Shown here: piece by piece, positions 38,683 through 49,439 of the stretch
How the letters are laid out: every line of letters begins with the position of its first letter
How positions within the stretch are numbered: position 1 is the stretch's first letter
Assembly: GCF_000350225.1 (NCBI RefSeq)
Contig: NW_005179124.1
Location: forward strand, 54,697-118,696
Origin: Chondrus crispus
Taxonomy: Eukaryota; Rhodophyta; Florideophyceae; Gigartinales; Gigartinaceae
Direction of reading: 5' to 3'
Length of the DNA: 64,000 bases
Notes under the pieces: generated by a model
The model's database searches: none
What the model was told of the DNA's origin: nothing
Seen by the model: the letters and a program-made list of their open reading frames with translations, nothing else
Made by a program: the position numbers and the translations under genes

Positions 38683-39648
38683 ATGGAGCAAACTCTCGTT
38701 TCCATACTCTTACCCGATTTTGGAAACGGACAGAAAAAAATGCAGCTTACTCGCAGCTCAAAAGCCAGAACGTTGCTTCTCGCTAAATTTCGCAGTGGAG
38801 AAATTAATGGCACAGAAAAACCAAAGGCAGTGCACTCGTCTGACACGGAGTTTCAAAAATTTTCCCTGGCAAATTTTCGTGCCTTTTATAATCGCATGAA
38901 AAAGGAGATTTCTACCACAGGTACATTTCTACACTTTCTACTTTTTTTTGCATTGCATCCGTTCCATCCCTTTCTACTCTGACCAGGTTTGTTTTTTTGG
39001 ATCATAGCGCCAATCACCGGAGATGCGGATTGGAACCGCAAATGCAGGCTGTCGGCATTTTCTCCTGGCCCTGCCAGTAAGAAGCGTAGAACGTTAGAGG
39101 AAGACGACGAAACAGCCAATGACGACAATTTGTCAGAGAAGGGGGAAGAAATCATTCCACGTAGCTCAGGAGGTTTCATGCCTCTTACACTCATTGCTGA
39201 GTGGTTCGAGCCCAAAACTATGACAAAGAGGCTTACTGTGTGTATCAATCTGCCGTCAGGTGTCAGCAACACAGGGTTTGCCGTGCGTGTGCTAGATGGC
39301 GGTTTAGTTTTGGAGCTCACCGTTACTTGGCCTATTCCCATGACTTCTGTGGATGTTTTACACCGAAAATGGACCGCCCCACCCAAAGAACGTGAAGATT
39401 TTATGTCGGATTATCATCCCGAAATTCTGAGGTTTGGGCAGGCTTTAAAAAAGGTGAGGGGACATAGCCATGATACCGTTCAGTCGGTTACAAAAATTTC
39501 CCTCCCGTTCGCTGTGGAAACCCACATAGTCAGTCAATGCGCTTTAGGATGGCGTGACAACGCCATGCGTGCCGTCTATATTCGTTTGAAGGCTCTTGCT
39601 GAGGACTACGCTGTGCAGAATAACTCTTCTGAGTTTGAAATTGTCTAA
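38683..39648 (+). CDS. two-exon gene of unknown function
   Basis: Exon 1 starts at the ATG at 38683 (MEQTLVSILLP; an upstream in-frame TAG excludes an earlier one) and ends at 38920 before GTACAT. A pyrimidine-rich intron ends at either of two AG acceptors, 38986 or 39007, 21 bases apart and both keeping the frame. Exon 2 runs to 39648. The product of about 292-299 residues has a basic helical start (NFRAFYNRMKKE), an acidic stretch with a KKRR signal, and a beta-rich C-terminal part. The family is unknown. It lies beside the Harbinger-like transposase and could be its DNA-binding companion gene, which many Harbinger elements carry. That link is inference. Confidence 0.5.
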
Positions 39649-39837
39649 ATCTCAGTAAACATGGCATCGCCTTTTCAGACAGCTATAACATTTTTTTATG
39701 TGCAGTTTCCCTCGGCAGGTCAAATTCTAACTTGAGTTGAGGATAAATTCAAGCTTACTAGGACAAATAAATTTTTTATTCAAGCATCTGTTTTGTGCTA
39801 AAATAATTCTCACTCTCCACGATGTATCTCACTGAAG

Positions 39838-41548
39838 TTGCTCCCCTTGCCTCTCTCAGAGAAACGGGTTTTCCCGCACTCTCCAGCAAGGACGGCAAAT
39901 CTTGCTTTTTCATATCGACAATCATGCCGTCGTTCTTATATGCAATTCGTTTGTCTCCGCCAGCAGACGAATGATGCGAGAATTGCGCCGCCTCAAACTT
40001 CTCCTCGACCGCTTCGGCTTTCAGATCCGCTCAGAGTGGCTCCCGTCCGTGGCGGACAAATTCGCAGACATTCTATCGCGACGCTTCTCCCACGCTGACT
40101 GGCAGACCCGCAGGCAAGTGCGGCATCCGTGCGGGCTGGTATGAAGACACCAATCAATTCCTTTCCCTTCCGCCCGCTCGGCGAGCACCCCCTGTTCCTT
40201 CGTGAGCAAACTTTCCCGGAACTGGGAGCCCATTGGGACCCATCAGAAGTTCGGCTCTTGTGCCCTCCTGTCGACGCAATGTGGGCGACAGTGCGCACAC
40301 TGCGCGCCACGCGCGCACCGGCCATCCTCCTGATGACGGACTGGCCGCGCCAACCGTGGCACCGCGCGGCGCTTCAGATCGCATTGAGAACGGAAGTTCT
40401 GCCAACCCCCCCGGCGGAGGTGTGGACCGCGCACCGCACTATCAACTCCTCCTGGAAGCTCCTCATGCTGGAAATCAATATGGAATAAACACGCGGACCG
40501 GACGTCGCCTGGCACTCGCCGATGCCGCGGCTCATCGCACAGCCACCCAGACTATTGGTACTGCCATGTCCGCGCATCTTTTAGCGATATACGCATGAAG
40601 TGACAGGACTACAAAGAGTCGCAACAGTCAGTGGCAGACATTGGATAACCTTTTCTGAAAAGGAAGGACTCGTGCTGCTCCCTGTCACAGAAGCCCATTT
40701 TGTGGCGTTTATTGGATGGCTCGCATCGGAACGTCTCGCTGGATGCCGTGGCGTTGGTTCCTCATCTATCCCCCAGTATCTCAGCGCAGTCAGACAAATG
40801 CAAGTGGTCGTCCTGGGCACTCCCGTGCCCTCATATCCGTTCGTTTGGAATGTGCTTCGCGGATACCTTCAGTGGGAAGGGCTCAACTACCCCCAACCCG
40901 ATGTACGTTGTGGCGTTCCTGCTTCTATCTTACAACAGATCTGGTCCCTTGGGATGGAAACAAGCAATGTAGCCGTGCTCCGCAATGCAGCCCCTTGTGT
41001 TTTCGCGTACTGACTCAACGGGTTTCGGGAAAGTTCTGTGGCCTCTATACGCGCCTGCGATGTTACTATCACCGAGCTCTACGTTGCTGCTCGTCTATCC
41101 GTCGTTAAAGTACAGTCCGCCAGCCGGGCCCCTACCTTACGCTTCGATCGCCTGGGTTTGATGCGCTCGGCTTTGGATGTGTTCCGCAGATGTTCCGACG
41201 TTGGCGGTGGGCATGCTCGCTACTTTGCCCTCGACGGCGAACAGCCGACATGGTCCTCGGGCCTTCTATCACGTGCTCTACGGGATTGTTGACGCAGGTT
41301 GAACAGATCAGATCGCCCACAGGCCAAGTTCACATCGCATTCTCTCCGAATTGGAGCCTATAACGAACAATTTTTGCCGGGCATACCCTTGGAAGTTCCA
41401 CTATCAGGGTTTGCATGAGGGCTTCGGAGCCATGAATTGGCTCTCACCTATTTCGACCGCACAATTCGCCTTAGCACTGCATCGTCCTGGGTTTTCGGCC
41501 TGCCCTTGCCTTCGTCCGTGCACGGCGTGTCCAGCCGTTTTTGTTTAG
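39838..41548 (+). pseudogene. RNase H end and tyrosine recombinase of a DIRS/Ngaro-like element
   Basis: The first part reads the end of RNase H (FHIDNHAVV, RIRSEWLPSVADKFADILSR in spirit of TDN...ADxLSR), then CPPVDAMWATVRTL and a TDWPRQPWHRAAL block typical of DIRS pol. From 40600 comes the recombinase: SSIPQYLSAVRQMQ, FRESSVASIRACDV (first Arg), HSLRIGA (HxxR) and LALTYFDRT (Tyr nucleophile), all catalytic residues present. The recombinase frame is broken only by three TGA codons (41011, 41290, 41416) with no frameshift. The enzyme would join circular cDNA into the genome without target duplication. Direct repeat B follows. Confidence 0.75.
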
Positions 41549-41610
41549 CGGGCCCATCCACCTTCTGTGTCGGAGCAAGACTAACTTTATTGTCCGTCAC
41601 TTGCTTGGGA

Positions 41611-41874
41611 TTTCGTCTTGTGTAGCCACAACGCGACTATGCGGATGAATAGCTATCATACTAAATAGCGAGGTGTGCCAATGAAGTTGGACTGCACGAC
41701 GCATATCATACCTCAGGTCTCAATGCAAATGACAGAGTGCTCTCCCGAAAGGACTCTCCTTTGAAATTATTTAGAAGGAAGAGAGGAAGCCCTGCGAAAC
41801 GGCTACTTGAAGAGTATAAATGGAGAGTGACCAAGCTGTTTGCAGCACGCTTACTCACGCTATGCCTCTCTCTT
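41611..41874 (+). repeat. 264-bp direct repeat, copy B
   Basis: Gapless match to 30931-31194, about 91% identical, directly behind the tyrosine recombinase gene. Confidence 0.8.
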
Positions 41875-42211
41875 GGCCTCCCACTCACCCTTGGCGAAAC
41901 CACACATGCCTCGCTCTATGTTCATGGTGTTTGGTGAATTATGCGGATTGCAGTTTGGTATCAATTGTGAGAGGACAGGCTGTGATCGCAATCACAAACC
42001 GCGATTGGGCACAAAAGAATGCCTTGAGAGAAGGAGGTGGGTAGGGATAGGGGGGATGCGGATGCGAAACGCAATCTCAGCGTATTGCTGTATGATGTAG
42101 TTGCAGTCGTTAATCTTTTGTTAGTTAGGCATTCGAATCTTGGCCAGCCCTGGCACTCCACTGGAGGTGGCTATGAGAAAGGGGCTGCCACACACTTTTC
42201 GTCCTTAAAAA
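41875..42211. other. no recognisable gene
   Basis: Short frames only. Confidence 0.4.
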
Positions 42212-42673
42212 TTGGTACATTTCACAGGTTGTACCTTTTATTTGCCACCCCTTGGCTCGGATGAGGGCTACACGCGGAGCGATGACGTGCAGGGCCAAAA
42301 GGTTGAGGCACAGGAGCGATGTGGTGTCAAGATGGACATGAAGCTGAAGGATGCGCGTACACGTGTGTGGCAGTTGGTTCTCGATTACAAAGAGACGTTA
42401 GAGGAGCACAGTCATCCCAGCGTTTTGGATGAGTGCCCAGAGCTGGCTATAAGTCACATTCGCCGTCGACCGGAACCGTCAATGCTGGCAAAGCATATGA
42501 GTCGCCTATTGCTCATGCGTTTGTGTGAAAGTCTTCATAAGGATGACTTTTTCCGTTTTGTAGAGGTGTTGGCAGAGGAAGCTCAGGCTTTAGAACGCTT
42601 CGAGTGTGTCAACCACAAAGATTTCTCCTCAGTGTCCGAGACAGACCCGTCATCTGACAAAAAAGGAAACTGA
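42212..42673 (+). CDS. gag-like fragment of the second gypsy element (uncertain)
   Basis: The frame encodes a charged helical stretch (KLKDARTRVWQLVLDYKETL, then LLLMRLCESLHKDDFFRFVE). It precedes protease/RT remnants of a gypsy element on the same strand, where gag would be expected. No capsid signature or zinc knuckle is recognisable, so the call rests on position. The upstream end of the frame (before about 42280) is probably not coding. Confidence 0.3.
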   Translation: MVHFTGCTFYLPPLGSDEGYTRSDDVQGQKVEAQERCGVKMDMKLKDARTRVWQLVLDYKETLEEHSHPSVLDECPELAISHIRRRPEPSMLAKHMSRLLLMRLCESLHKDDFFRFVEVLAEEAQALERFECVNHKDFSSVSETDPSSDKKGN

Positions 42674-42867
42674 GAGGAAAGAGCCTGCCGAAGAAGCGCG
42701 AAGCAATAAGTGACGAGCGGGGCCGTGAGTACAATACCCCCAAGAAGCGCCCGGCTCACCTTTGTCTAAACACAGCATTTGGCGCGCAGCATTTTGTGAA
42801 ATACTGTCCCATCACGTCAGATGCAGTCAAAAAATGACTTGTCGAGGAGTACAAAGCCCGGAAGCGC

Positions 42868-44382
42868 ATGGATCGAAGCTTGAAGAAAGTGTCCAACAAG
42901 AAGCCGCGCGGTGCGATTGAGCGTGCTGACGGCAGCGAATTGGAAAGGAATTCGTCACTTTTTGGCGCTAGTTTTGCTCGGAGCGCTTTAGAGGCAATTA
43001 AGACGACTGATCAAGGGTCGTATATAAATCTCGTGTCGACTTCGTTGTTCGCTAAACTATGGGAAGCTGGTTGCGCTGAGAGCATAACAGTCTTTGAGGT
43101 CGCCAAGTGTTACATCATGGTGTCACGGAAGGCTGGGGTGCTCATGACTGCAGAAGTTTTACCCCGGACGTCGAGCTCCGCATAAGGCATGATTCTAAGT
43201 TGCTTCTGCGTGCGATGGCTTGGGAAGTGTCTGCGGAGGAAACCAACAATGTCATCATTGGCCGTCCTGATTTAGAGGCCCTTGGCCTGAACAATATGGA
43301 GGTACTGGCAGCCGCCTGCGACCGCTTAAAGGGCGTCGCATACATGCCGGCGCTGCGTGCAGAATTGTCACAGAATGAGGGGACGAGAGGAGGCGAGGAT
43401 AGCCCCACTGTCGCCAGTGTGATGCGCAGCGGAACCTTCCACAGTACGGGAGGTGCCGAAGTGGACGGCCTCGATGACTCAGACGTCTACATAGACCTAG
43501 AAAAGGACAACGATGCAGAGCTTCGGACTGTGCTGCAAGACTCCGTCGCCCATGCCTGCAGTAGTGGGTTGTCAGTTCAGGGAGGATCGCGGCTGTCGAC
43601 CTTGTTTGACAAGTACAAATCAATTTTTAGGATAAGGCTGCGCAAACATGCCCCTGCCAAGGTGTAATCAATGAAGGTGCAGCTAATAACAGGTAAGAAC
43701 CCTATCAGGGTTAAAGCCAGACGGATCCCAGCCAAGCAGAGTGCTTTCTTGAAGACGTATGTGAACAAGTTGGTCGAAATGGAGTTTTTATCCCAAACCC
43801 CGAAGCCCAATGGCAGGTTGCGCCGCTCTTCGTGCCAAAGCTCAACTCGCGAGCTCAGTGCCGACTGGCTATTGATATCCGCCGGCGGATATCAATAGCC
43901 AGTCGGAACTCGTTTACGAGGCCCCGTAAACGCTGCCACTTTAAAACAAGGGTGGCCGATGTCACACATTGACTCAGAGCTCCATGATTTTATAACATCA
44001 TGGAGATTTGAGTCAATCCGGAACGAAACATAATGTCCTTCCGCTATGGCAGAGGCACGGTAATTTCCGTTCTAGATTCGTACCGGGCTATTGGCAGCTG
44101 CCCCTACATGAAGATTCATTTAGCGCGTGGGGAATTGTGACGCCGTCCGGAACCTATTCATCGACCCGCACTCTGCCAGGCTTGACAAACGCCAGGGCGT
44201 GTTTTCAGAGCACGTTTGAGCCGCGTTTCCAAGAGCTCCTCCATATTCTGAAAGCCTGGTTAAATGATTTCATTCCTCATGCTTCGAACGAGACCACGCT
44301 ACTCAGGGGTTGGAACGCTTTTTTGCTATCTGCAAGGAGGTTGGGCTGTTTTTATCAGCGCGAAAATGCCGTAATTAAGTAG
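42868..44382 (+). pseudogene. second gypsy element: protease-like and RT palm (left half)
   Basis: 43107-43667 holds a retropepsin-like end (NNVIIGRPDLEALGLNN) and the linker to RT (LFDKYKSIFRIRL). After TAA at 43665 the frame continues (ITGKNPIRVKARRIPAKQ), then VPKLNS, CRLAIDIR, NSFTRPRK, HIDSELHDF, PGYWQLPLHEDSF and AWLNDFIPHAS, where the usual DD of this subfamily is ND. The RT stops abruptly at 44382 in mid-domain. Its continuation, starting a few residues later in the same protein, lies at 52203. The family resembles oomycete-type gypsy elements. Confidence 0.7.
43861..43906. repeat. 46-bp perfect palindrome in the gypsy RT
   Basis: Arms of 23 bases, no spacer. The left arm encodes the genuine CRLAIDIR motif; the right arm is its inverted copy. 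A second imperfect foldback lies at about 43969-44018. Confidence 0.9.
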
Positions 44383-44731
44383 CTATGGGGCCGGCTCCGC
44401 GAGATGCCATTGACACGTTGTTTACTGAAAATTGCTGAAAACTTGCTGAAAACTACGAGACACTATGGAGCACACAGAAGCCGAGAGGGCTGCAAGGAAG
44501 ACGGCCTGAGCGAGGGCGGGTGGGGCGGGAGAAGCGAGTGACTACCGAAGGAGCCGGGCTGTGGGCAGGCAGCGCAGCTGACAATACACACCATGCCGCC
44601 GTCCGCCGGCGAGTACCTGGTAACAGTGCACTCCTCACCCGCTGCCTGCCCTCTGTCAATCATGATAAATTACAATGTGAGCGACCAATACACGGGCGAT
44701 ATTGAGTACAGTGTCGCCTCTATATAAGAAT
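44383..44731 (-). mobile_element. short DIRS derivative made of element ends
   Basis: Its left end (gtagctatggggcc...gcgagatgccat) matches 47384-47416 and its right part (caccatgccgccgtccgccg ... gaccaatacacgggcg) matches 51630-51740, the two ends of the DIRS element nearby. It closes with gcctctatataagaat, the inverse of attcttatatagaggc at 47362. All genes between are deleted, so it would depend on a full element. Confidence 0.6.
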
Positions 44732-45062
44732 GACTCTTTATCGAATAACCCCTTCAGTATCAACACAATTGGTCCACGTGCCCCTTTTTGAGCCCCAATG
44801 AGGACTTTCATGCTAACGACTATAGAATATCTTCCCCGGCCACGGTCAAACTTGTTTTACTCCTATGAAGCTCAAATTATGAGACATGCACATCACACAT
44901 AAGAATAATGCAAACAAAGGCCAGCCCTAATAGTAACATAACGGCGAAAAGTACACCACGTGCAGTCCTTCAGCGCTGCCGGCGATCGACGCCGGCGACG
45001 AACTCCATCCGTCGCCACCATTGATCCCAGTACGCAATGACCCGGTCCAGGGTCACTCTCAC
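44732..45062. other. no recognisable gene
   Basis: AT-rich, probably subterminal DNA of the following Tigger element. Confidence 0.4.
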
Positions 45063-46590
45063 GCTCGGACAGAAGAGGCGCCTCATCAACAAACATGAGG
45101 AACAGAAACAAGCCGGTTGTCGCTTAACGCCGTAAGAGCTAGCCCTCTGGGCTACAGAGACCTTTAATCTTCTGTTAAAAGTCTCACAATCGACGATCTC
45201 TAAAGTGCTCACGAAGCGGGAGGCTTTGCAACGTTCTGGGATGCCAGAAGCTTCGAAGAGAACCGCAACTATTCTTTGCCAGTGTGTCGAGGACACGCTT
45301 TCTCGCTGGGTGAACGACTGTGCAGCACGGCGCATCAATACCAGCGACGATCTTATTAAGGCGAAACGGCGTCGGCTCTTAGAATGTGTCAATCAAGAGC
45401 TTCCTCTGTTTGACATGGTACGCCTCAAGTTCTCGAACGGATGGATTCATCGTTTCAAGAAACGAAACAGATTTCGACGTTGGTGCCAACATGGAGAAAG
45501 CGGAGATGCTGATATGGCGGCTGTTACCAGTAATCTTCCACGCTTACAAGATAAACTGCATCAGTACAACTCCGACGACATATTTAATGCCGATGAGTTC
45601 GAGTTACAGTATGGCATGGCGCCCGATACTATCATTGCCGCTAAGCAACTGAATGTGCGAAAGAAAGACAAAGCGCGGTTAACGGCTCTCGCATGCTGTA
45701 ATGTCACCTGAACTGAACGTTTGCCTCTTCGAATCATCGGACGTTCTCGCCGACCACGAGCATTCCGAAACAAGTCTGGAGAAGAGCTTGGTCATGACTA
45801 TAGGTGGAATTTGAAAGCGTGGATGACATCACATTTATTCTTTGAGTGGCTTCGTATGTTAGACGCTATGATCGGCAAAACACCAGTCAGAAAGGTTTGT
45901 TTACTTGTGGATAACTGCAGCGCTCATGGAACAAAATACACGCTTCCTACCCTTGATCATACCGAACTCCTCTTTTTACCACCAAATACAACATCAGTCC
46001 TCCAGCCTCTTGACGCAGGCATAATCAAATCTCTAAAGGCCTGATATAGAAAGCGGCAGCTGCGACGTGCGCTTGATCTTGATGAAATTGGGCACAAGGA
46101 CATATATAAGGTGGATCAACTGTTGGGCATGAACTGGATTCAAGAGGAATGGTCGCAATTCGGAACTCTATTATTCAGAACTGCTGGCGTCATACAAAGA
46201 TTTTGCCGGAGGGATCATTCACTGTGTCCCGGGTGGATGGTGAGCGTGACGCTGACGAGGAAATATTTTTTAATAGAGACAATGCTTAACGATGCTGTGC
46301 CGGAAGAGAAAAGGATGTCATCGGCATTTTTGCTAGACCACCCCTCGCAGCAAGATACTGTAGAAAACATGGACGACGCGACGTTGCTGCAGTCTGTGCC
46401 TGCGACAGACGTCGCGTCGGACTGCCTGGACGACAGCGATGAGGAGGTTTTCCTGCCCTCGGTGAGAGAGCAGCGCAAAATCGTGGCCCTTGTGAAGTTC
46501 ATTCTTGAGAAACGAGGCGTATGCTGCGCAACAACTTGTTGTAGCATAAACACCCCCAAACGGCGGGGGTGTATGAATGCAGTTCGGTAG
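45063..46590 (+). pseudogene. Tigger/pogo-type transposase, first copy
   Basis: A helix-turn-helix is readable at 45150-45215 (NLLLKVSQSTISKVLTKRE), then a second DNA-binding helix region (RLKFSNGWIHRFKKRN) and the DDE core: IFNADEFELQYG (Asp), VCLLVDNCSAHG (Asp), LQPLDAGIIKSLKA (Asp). TGA codons at 45709 and 46042 interrupt an otherwise continuous frame, both at places where relatives have Arg, Gly or similar. A late frameshift (about 46155) moves the NCWRHTKILPEG motif to another frame. The catalytic triad is intact. Terminal repeats were not found with certainty. Confidence 0.75.
46520..46577. repeat. two adjacent small hairpins after the first Tigger copy
   Basis: tatgct...agcata with inner caacaa/ttgttg (46520-46549), overlapping a second stem with acacccc/ggggtgt arms. 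Possibly a transcription end or another foldback scar. Confidence 0.45.
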
Positions 46591-47361
46591 CAGACTCCGG
46601 ATCGCCGGAAGACGGAACACCCGCAAAGGGAAAGGACACGGGTCCTGGTAGCGTGGTAGAGCGGGAAGGGTGGCAGGCGGGAATGATTGCGCAGCGGAGC
46701 GGATCGACGCCTCAACGCCCAAGAGTGACACTGGGTAGCAGACCAATTCCGACGGGCGGAGGCGGATCGCTGCACGCGCGCGCACTGTAGCGCCTGCACC
46801 CCGCGTCGGTTCCCTTACCTAAACGAGACGCGAGAGCGGACTCGTGTTTTAGGTTAAGCGGCGGGTTGTCGACCAAGGCGGAAGGTCGTGGACAAGCCTG
46901 TGCTTCTCCCTTTCCTCCGCCGTCGGTCGCTCCCTTATTTAATGTACAAGTGTTCGGTTATCATACCAGATTACAGTATCATGCTACCGTAGCCGGCGCG
47001 AGTTGTCGCACGCGGTGGCTCTGTCAGCTATCGAGCTGACAGTACACGTGTGTCCCACGTGTGTGTGCGCACGCCCTGCACACGTGTGGTACACGTGTGA
47101 GCGCGTGTGGGCGCGTGTGGGCTGTAAGGTTCGTGCCTTACAGCCCCTGATCTAATCCTAATCTAATCGACGGCGCATATACCACACTTGTCGCACATTG
47201 AGCAGAGTGCAATGTGCCCTGCGCTCTGATGGGGTCCAATTCATGGTTCAGACCGACATATCCTCTTTTTTTACTCATAAAAACTGATCGGGGGGTCTTA
47301 GACAATACCCCTCAGATCGAATTCCCCCGCTCCAGCAAAATTGGTCCCTTCCACCGACTGT
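46591..47361. other. GC-rich LTR-like region, no gene
   Basis: It is rich in CACGTG and CACACGTGTG motifs and contains the hairpin ctgtcagctatcgagctgacag (about 47022), much like the gypsy LTRs in style. Borders with duplications were not found, so a solo LTR is only a possibility. Confidence 0.3.
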
Positions 47362-47441
47362 ATTCTTATATAGAGGCCACAATGTAGCTATGGGGCCAGC
47401 TCCGCGAGATGCCATCTGAGGCGCGACTGCATCGTGACACA

Positions 47442-48292
47442 TCACGTGCAGCTTTCTTCCCCGTGGACCATCCTTGTCCGAAATCTTGCGAACAATAATT
47501 GTGCGTTTGCGCAAGGACGTGATTGTGGATCCAGGTAGTGTCTGAGGACAACTTGCTTGTCGGAGTGATTGGAGAGGCGCATGACGAGCTCAAGCGATAG
47601 CCCGACAGCGTAGGCACAGGAGATTCCACCGCTTCGAAGCGAGCGTGTAGGAAATTTGAGCCCAGGCGGACCAAGCGTACCCGTCTCCGCCAAGGCAGAT
47701 GCGACGACAAGTGAGAGAGTAGCCGCTGAGGCGGCCTTCCGAAGGGTGCGATCCGGGAATAGTTGACCAGAGCGGGGCGCGGCTGAAGCTAGGCGCCGAA
47801 ACAGAAGCCCGATATCGTCCGCTTCATTCGTAATTGGGAGGCGAGGTGCTACGCGCGGCACAACGCCAGTGTCAGAAACTTGAAATGGCACAGCTGTGGC
47901 GCGATTTCGCGCCTAGATATCTGAATATCGGAAGTCCGTAATTCACGTACGCTATTTGGCCTTGCACAGATTAAGAACGTCACAACCAGCAGCCCGTACT
48001 CTCGAAGGGTCGCCAGCCGGCTCGTTTGTCGTGTACCCATAGGCACTGCGAGGGCGCCACGCCGGGCGTAGGCTGCGACCTTAGCCGGTAGTGCAGCAGA
48101 GCATTCTGGTGGCCCGTCAGTGCGCCGGGCGTCCTGAGCGCGATAGCCCCTACGCGTTTCATCCACTAGAGAATCGTCTGTGAGAGAGGGGAAGCCGTGT
48201 CGGCGGTGTTGAGCGGCGATGGCGGAAATGTACGGCCTTATATACCCACCGCGGACGAAATTGCGATGAAAAGGTATCCGAAGTAGCTGCAA
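47442..48292 (-). pseudogene. tyrosine recombinase of the DIRS element
   Basis: The N-terminal half (48292-47849) contains ISAIAAQHRRHGFPS and LICARPNSVRELRTSDI, with the first catalytic Arg. The C-terminal half, one frame away, contains TRSLRSGGISCAYAVGL and LRHYLDP with the Tyr nucleophile; the usual His of HxxR is not clear (RSLR). It lies 3' of RNase H, where DIRS elements keep this gene. The frameshift near 47890 disables it. Confidence 0.7.
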
Positions 48293-48344
48293 ATTGTAGA
48301 GGGAGCTGCAGGAACTTGGAGCAGATTATTAGCGTTGCAGTATG

Positions 48345-49175
48345 TCACAAACCGCTGCCAGTGTCCCTGGTAGTTACCCTGAGTAGTCGTTGAGTAACGA
48401 ACGCCGACGAGCTGCGCCGCAGTGTTGGAGCCAATTGCAGTCGGCAAGAGTTGCTGCGCTGCTCTGAATCCCTCCCAAGCCCAGGTCTGGCTCTCCAGCT
48501 GCCGAAATCTAACGCGACGGTCTTCCATCGAGAAGTCTGTACGGCCTCTGTGGTTATGGGTAGTTTGCAAACTCCGTGAGCGATTGCGTCCTGAAACCAG
48601 CCTTGTCCTTGCCAGTTGGGCGAAATCAGCACGCCGCTGTGCCTTCTCTGAAGGTACCGAGACCAGACGGGCAGAAGCGCTGGACGAGGGAGGACAACCG
48701 GTTCTCGATAGGACGGAAAAAAGCCAGGGAGTTCGTGGCGGCTGATGAGCGACAAGGGACGCCCGATTCTGCGTTCCATAAGAAGCGCAGCGACTGGAGG
48801 TAACTCGCACTCGTGACTGTCTCGGCGGCGGGACAGCCGGTCTGCCCAGCTGTTCAGAACGGAATTGATGTGGCGCGTTGACAGGGTAGCGCCCTCCCCC
48901 TCGCACAGATTGCGAAGCTCCCTGAGCCGCGCGAGGATCCTGAGTGACTGCAATGTCATGTTGCAAACGACGAATTTGGTCACCTTTGAGTCGGTTACAA
49001 TCTGAATCGTCCGCTTTCGCGCGTGCCGAACGAAAAGATGGAGGGCGTACAACGCGGCCAGTACCTCGAGCTCGTTGATGTGTGCGCCTTCGTGGCGTTC
49101 GTCGAAAAAGCCGGCAGCTGGCACCATCCCATTCCAGGCTGCTCCCCATCCCGACATGAAAGCGTCTGTATACAC
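48345..49175 (-). pseudogene. RNase H (and start of recombinase) of the DIRS element
   Basis: YTDAFMSGWGAAW, HINELEVLAALYAL, IVTDSKVTKFVVCN and LNSWADRLSRR give the four acidic motifs in order. The frame continues through a Pro-rich block (LISRHELPGFFPS; LISPNWQGQGWFQDAI) that resembles the segment between RNase H and recombinase in related elements. A longer overlapping frame in this region (48238-49833) is out of register and not used. Confidence 0.75.
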
Positions 49176-49439
49176 AACCGCGTCTTGCCTTGGCCACAGA
49201 TCGCGCCCTATGCGTTCGTTGCCACTTAGCCGTGCTCACCATTGTAAATCTCACATCACAGCGTGCGACACGCGCGTGCTGCCGCGAAGGTGTGCCAGCC
49301 GCCTGGGCGAGAACAAGACCCGATCTGATTGGGCAGTGGTCTGGGCGCCGTGATGTGATTCGCGACATGTCACGCTTGACGTGACGTTTGTCATACTGGT
49401 TGGGAGGTGCTCGTGGGGTTGATTGGTTGTTCTGGTTAT

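Noticed and set aside
31292..41548. RT/RNase H at 32670-34020 and RNase H/recombinase at 39838-41548 as halves of one interrupted element
   Set aside because: Both pieces contain the same central RNase H motif (LTYGELKAIG and a LTEVAPLASL counterpart), so they overlap and probably come from two copies.
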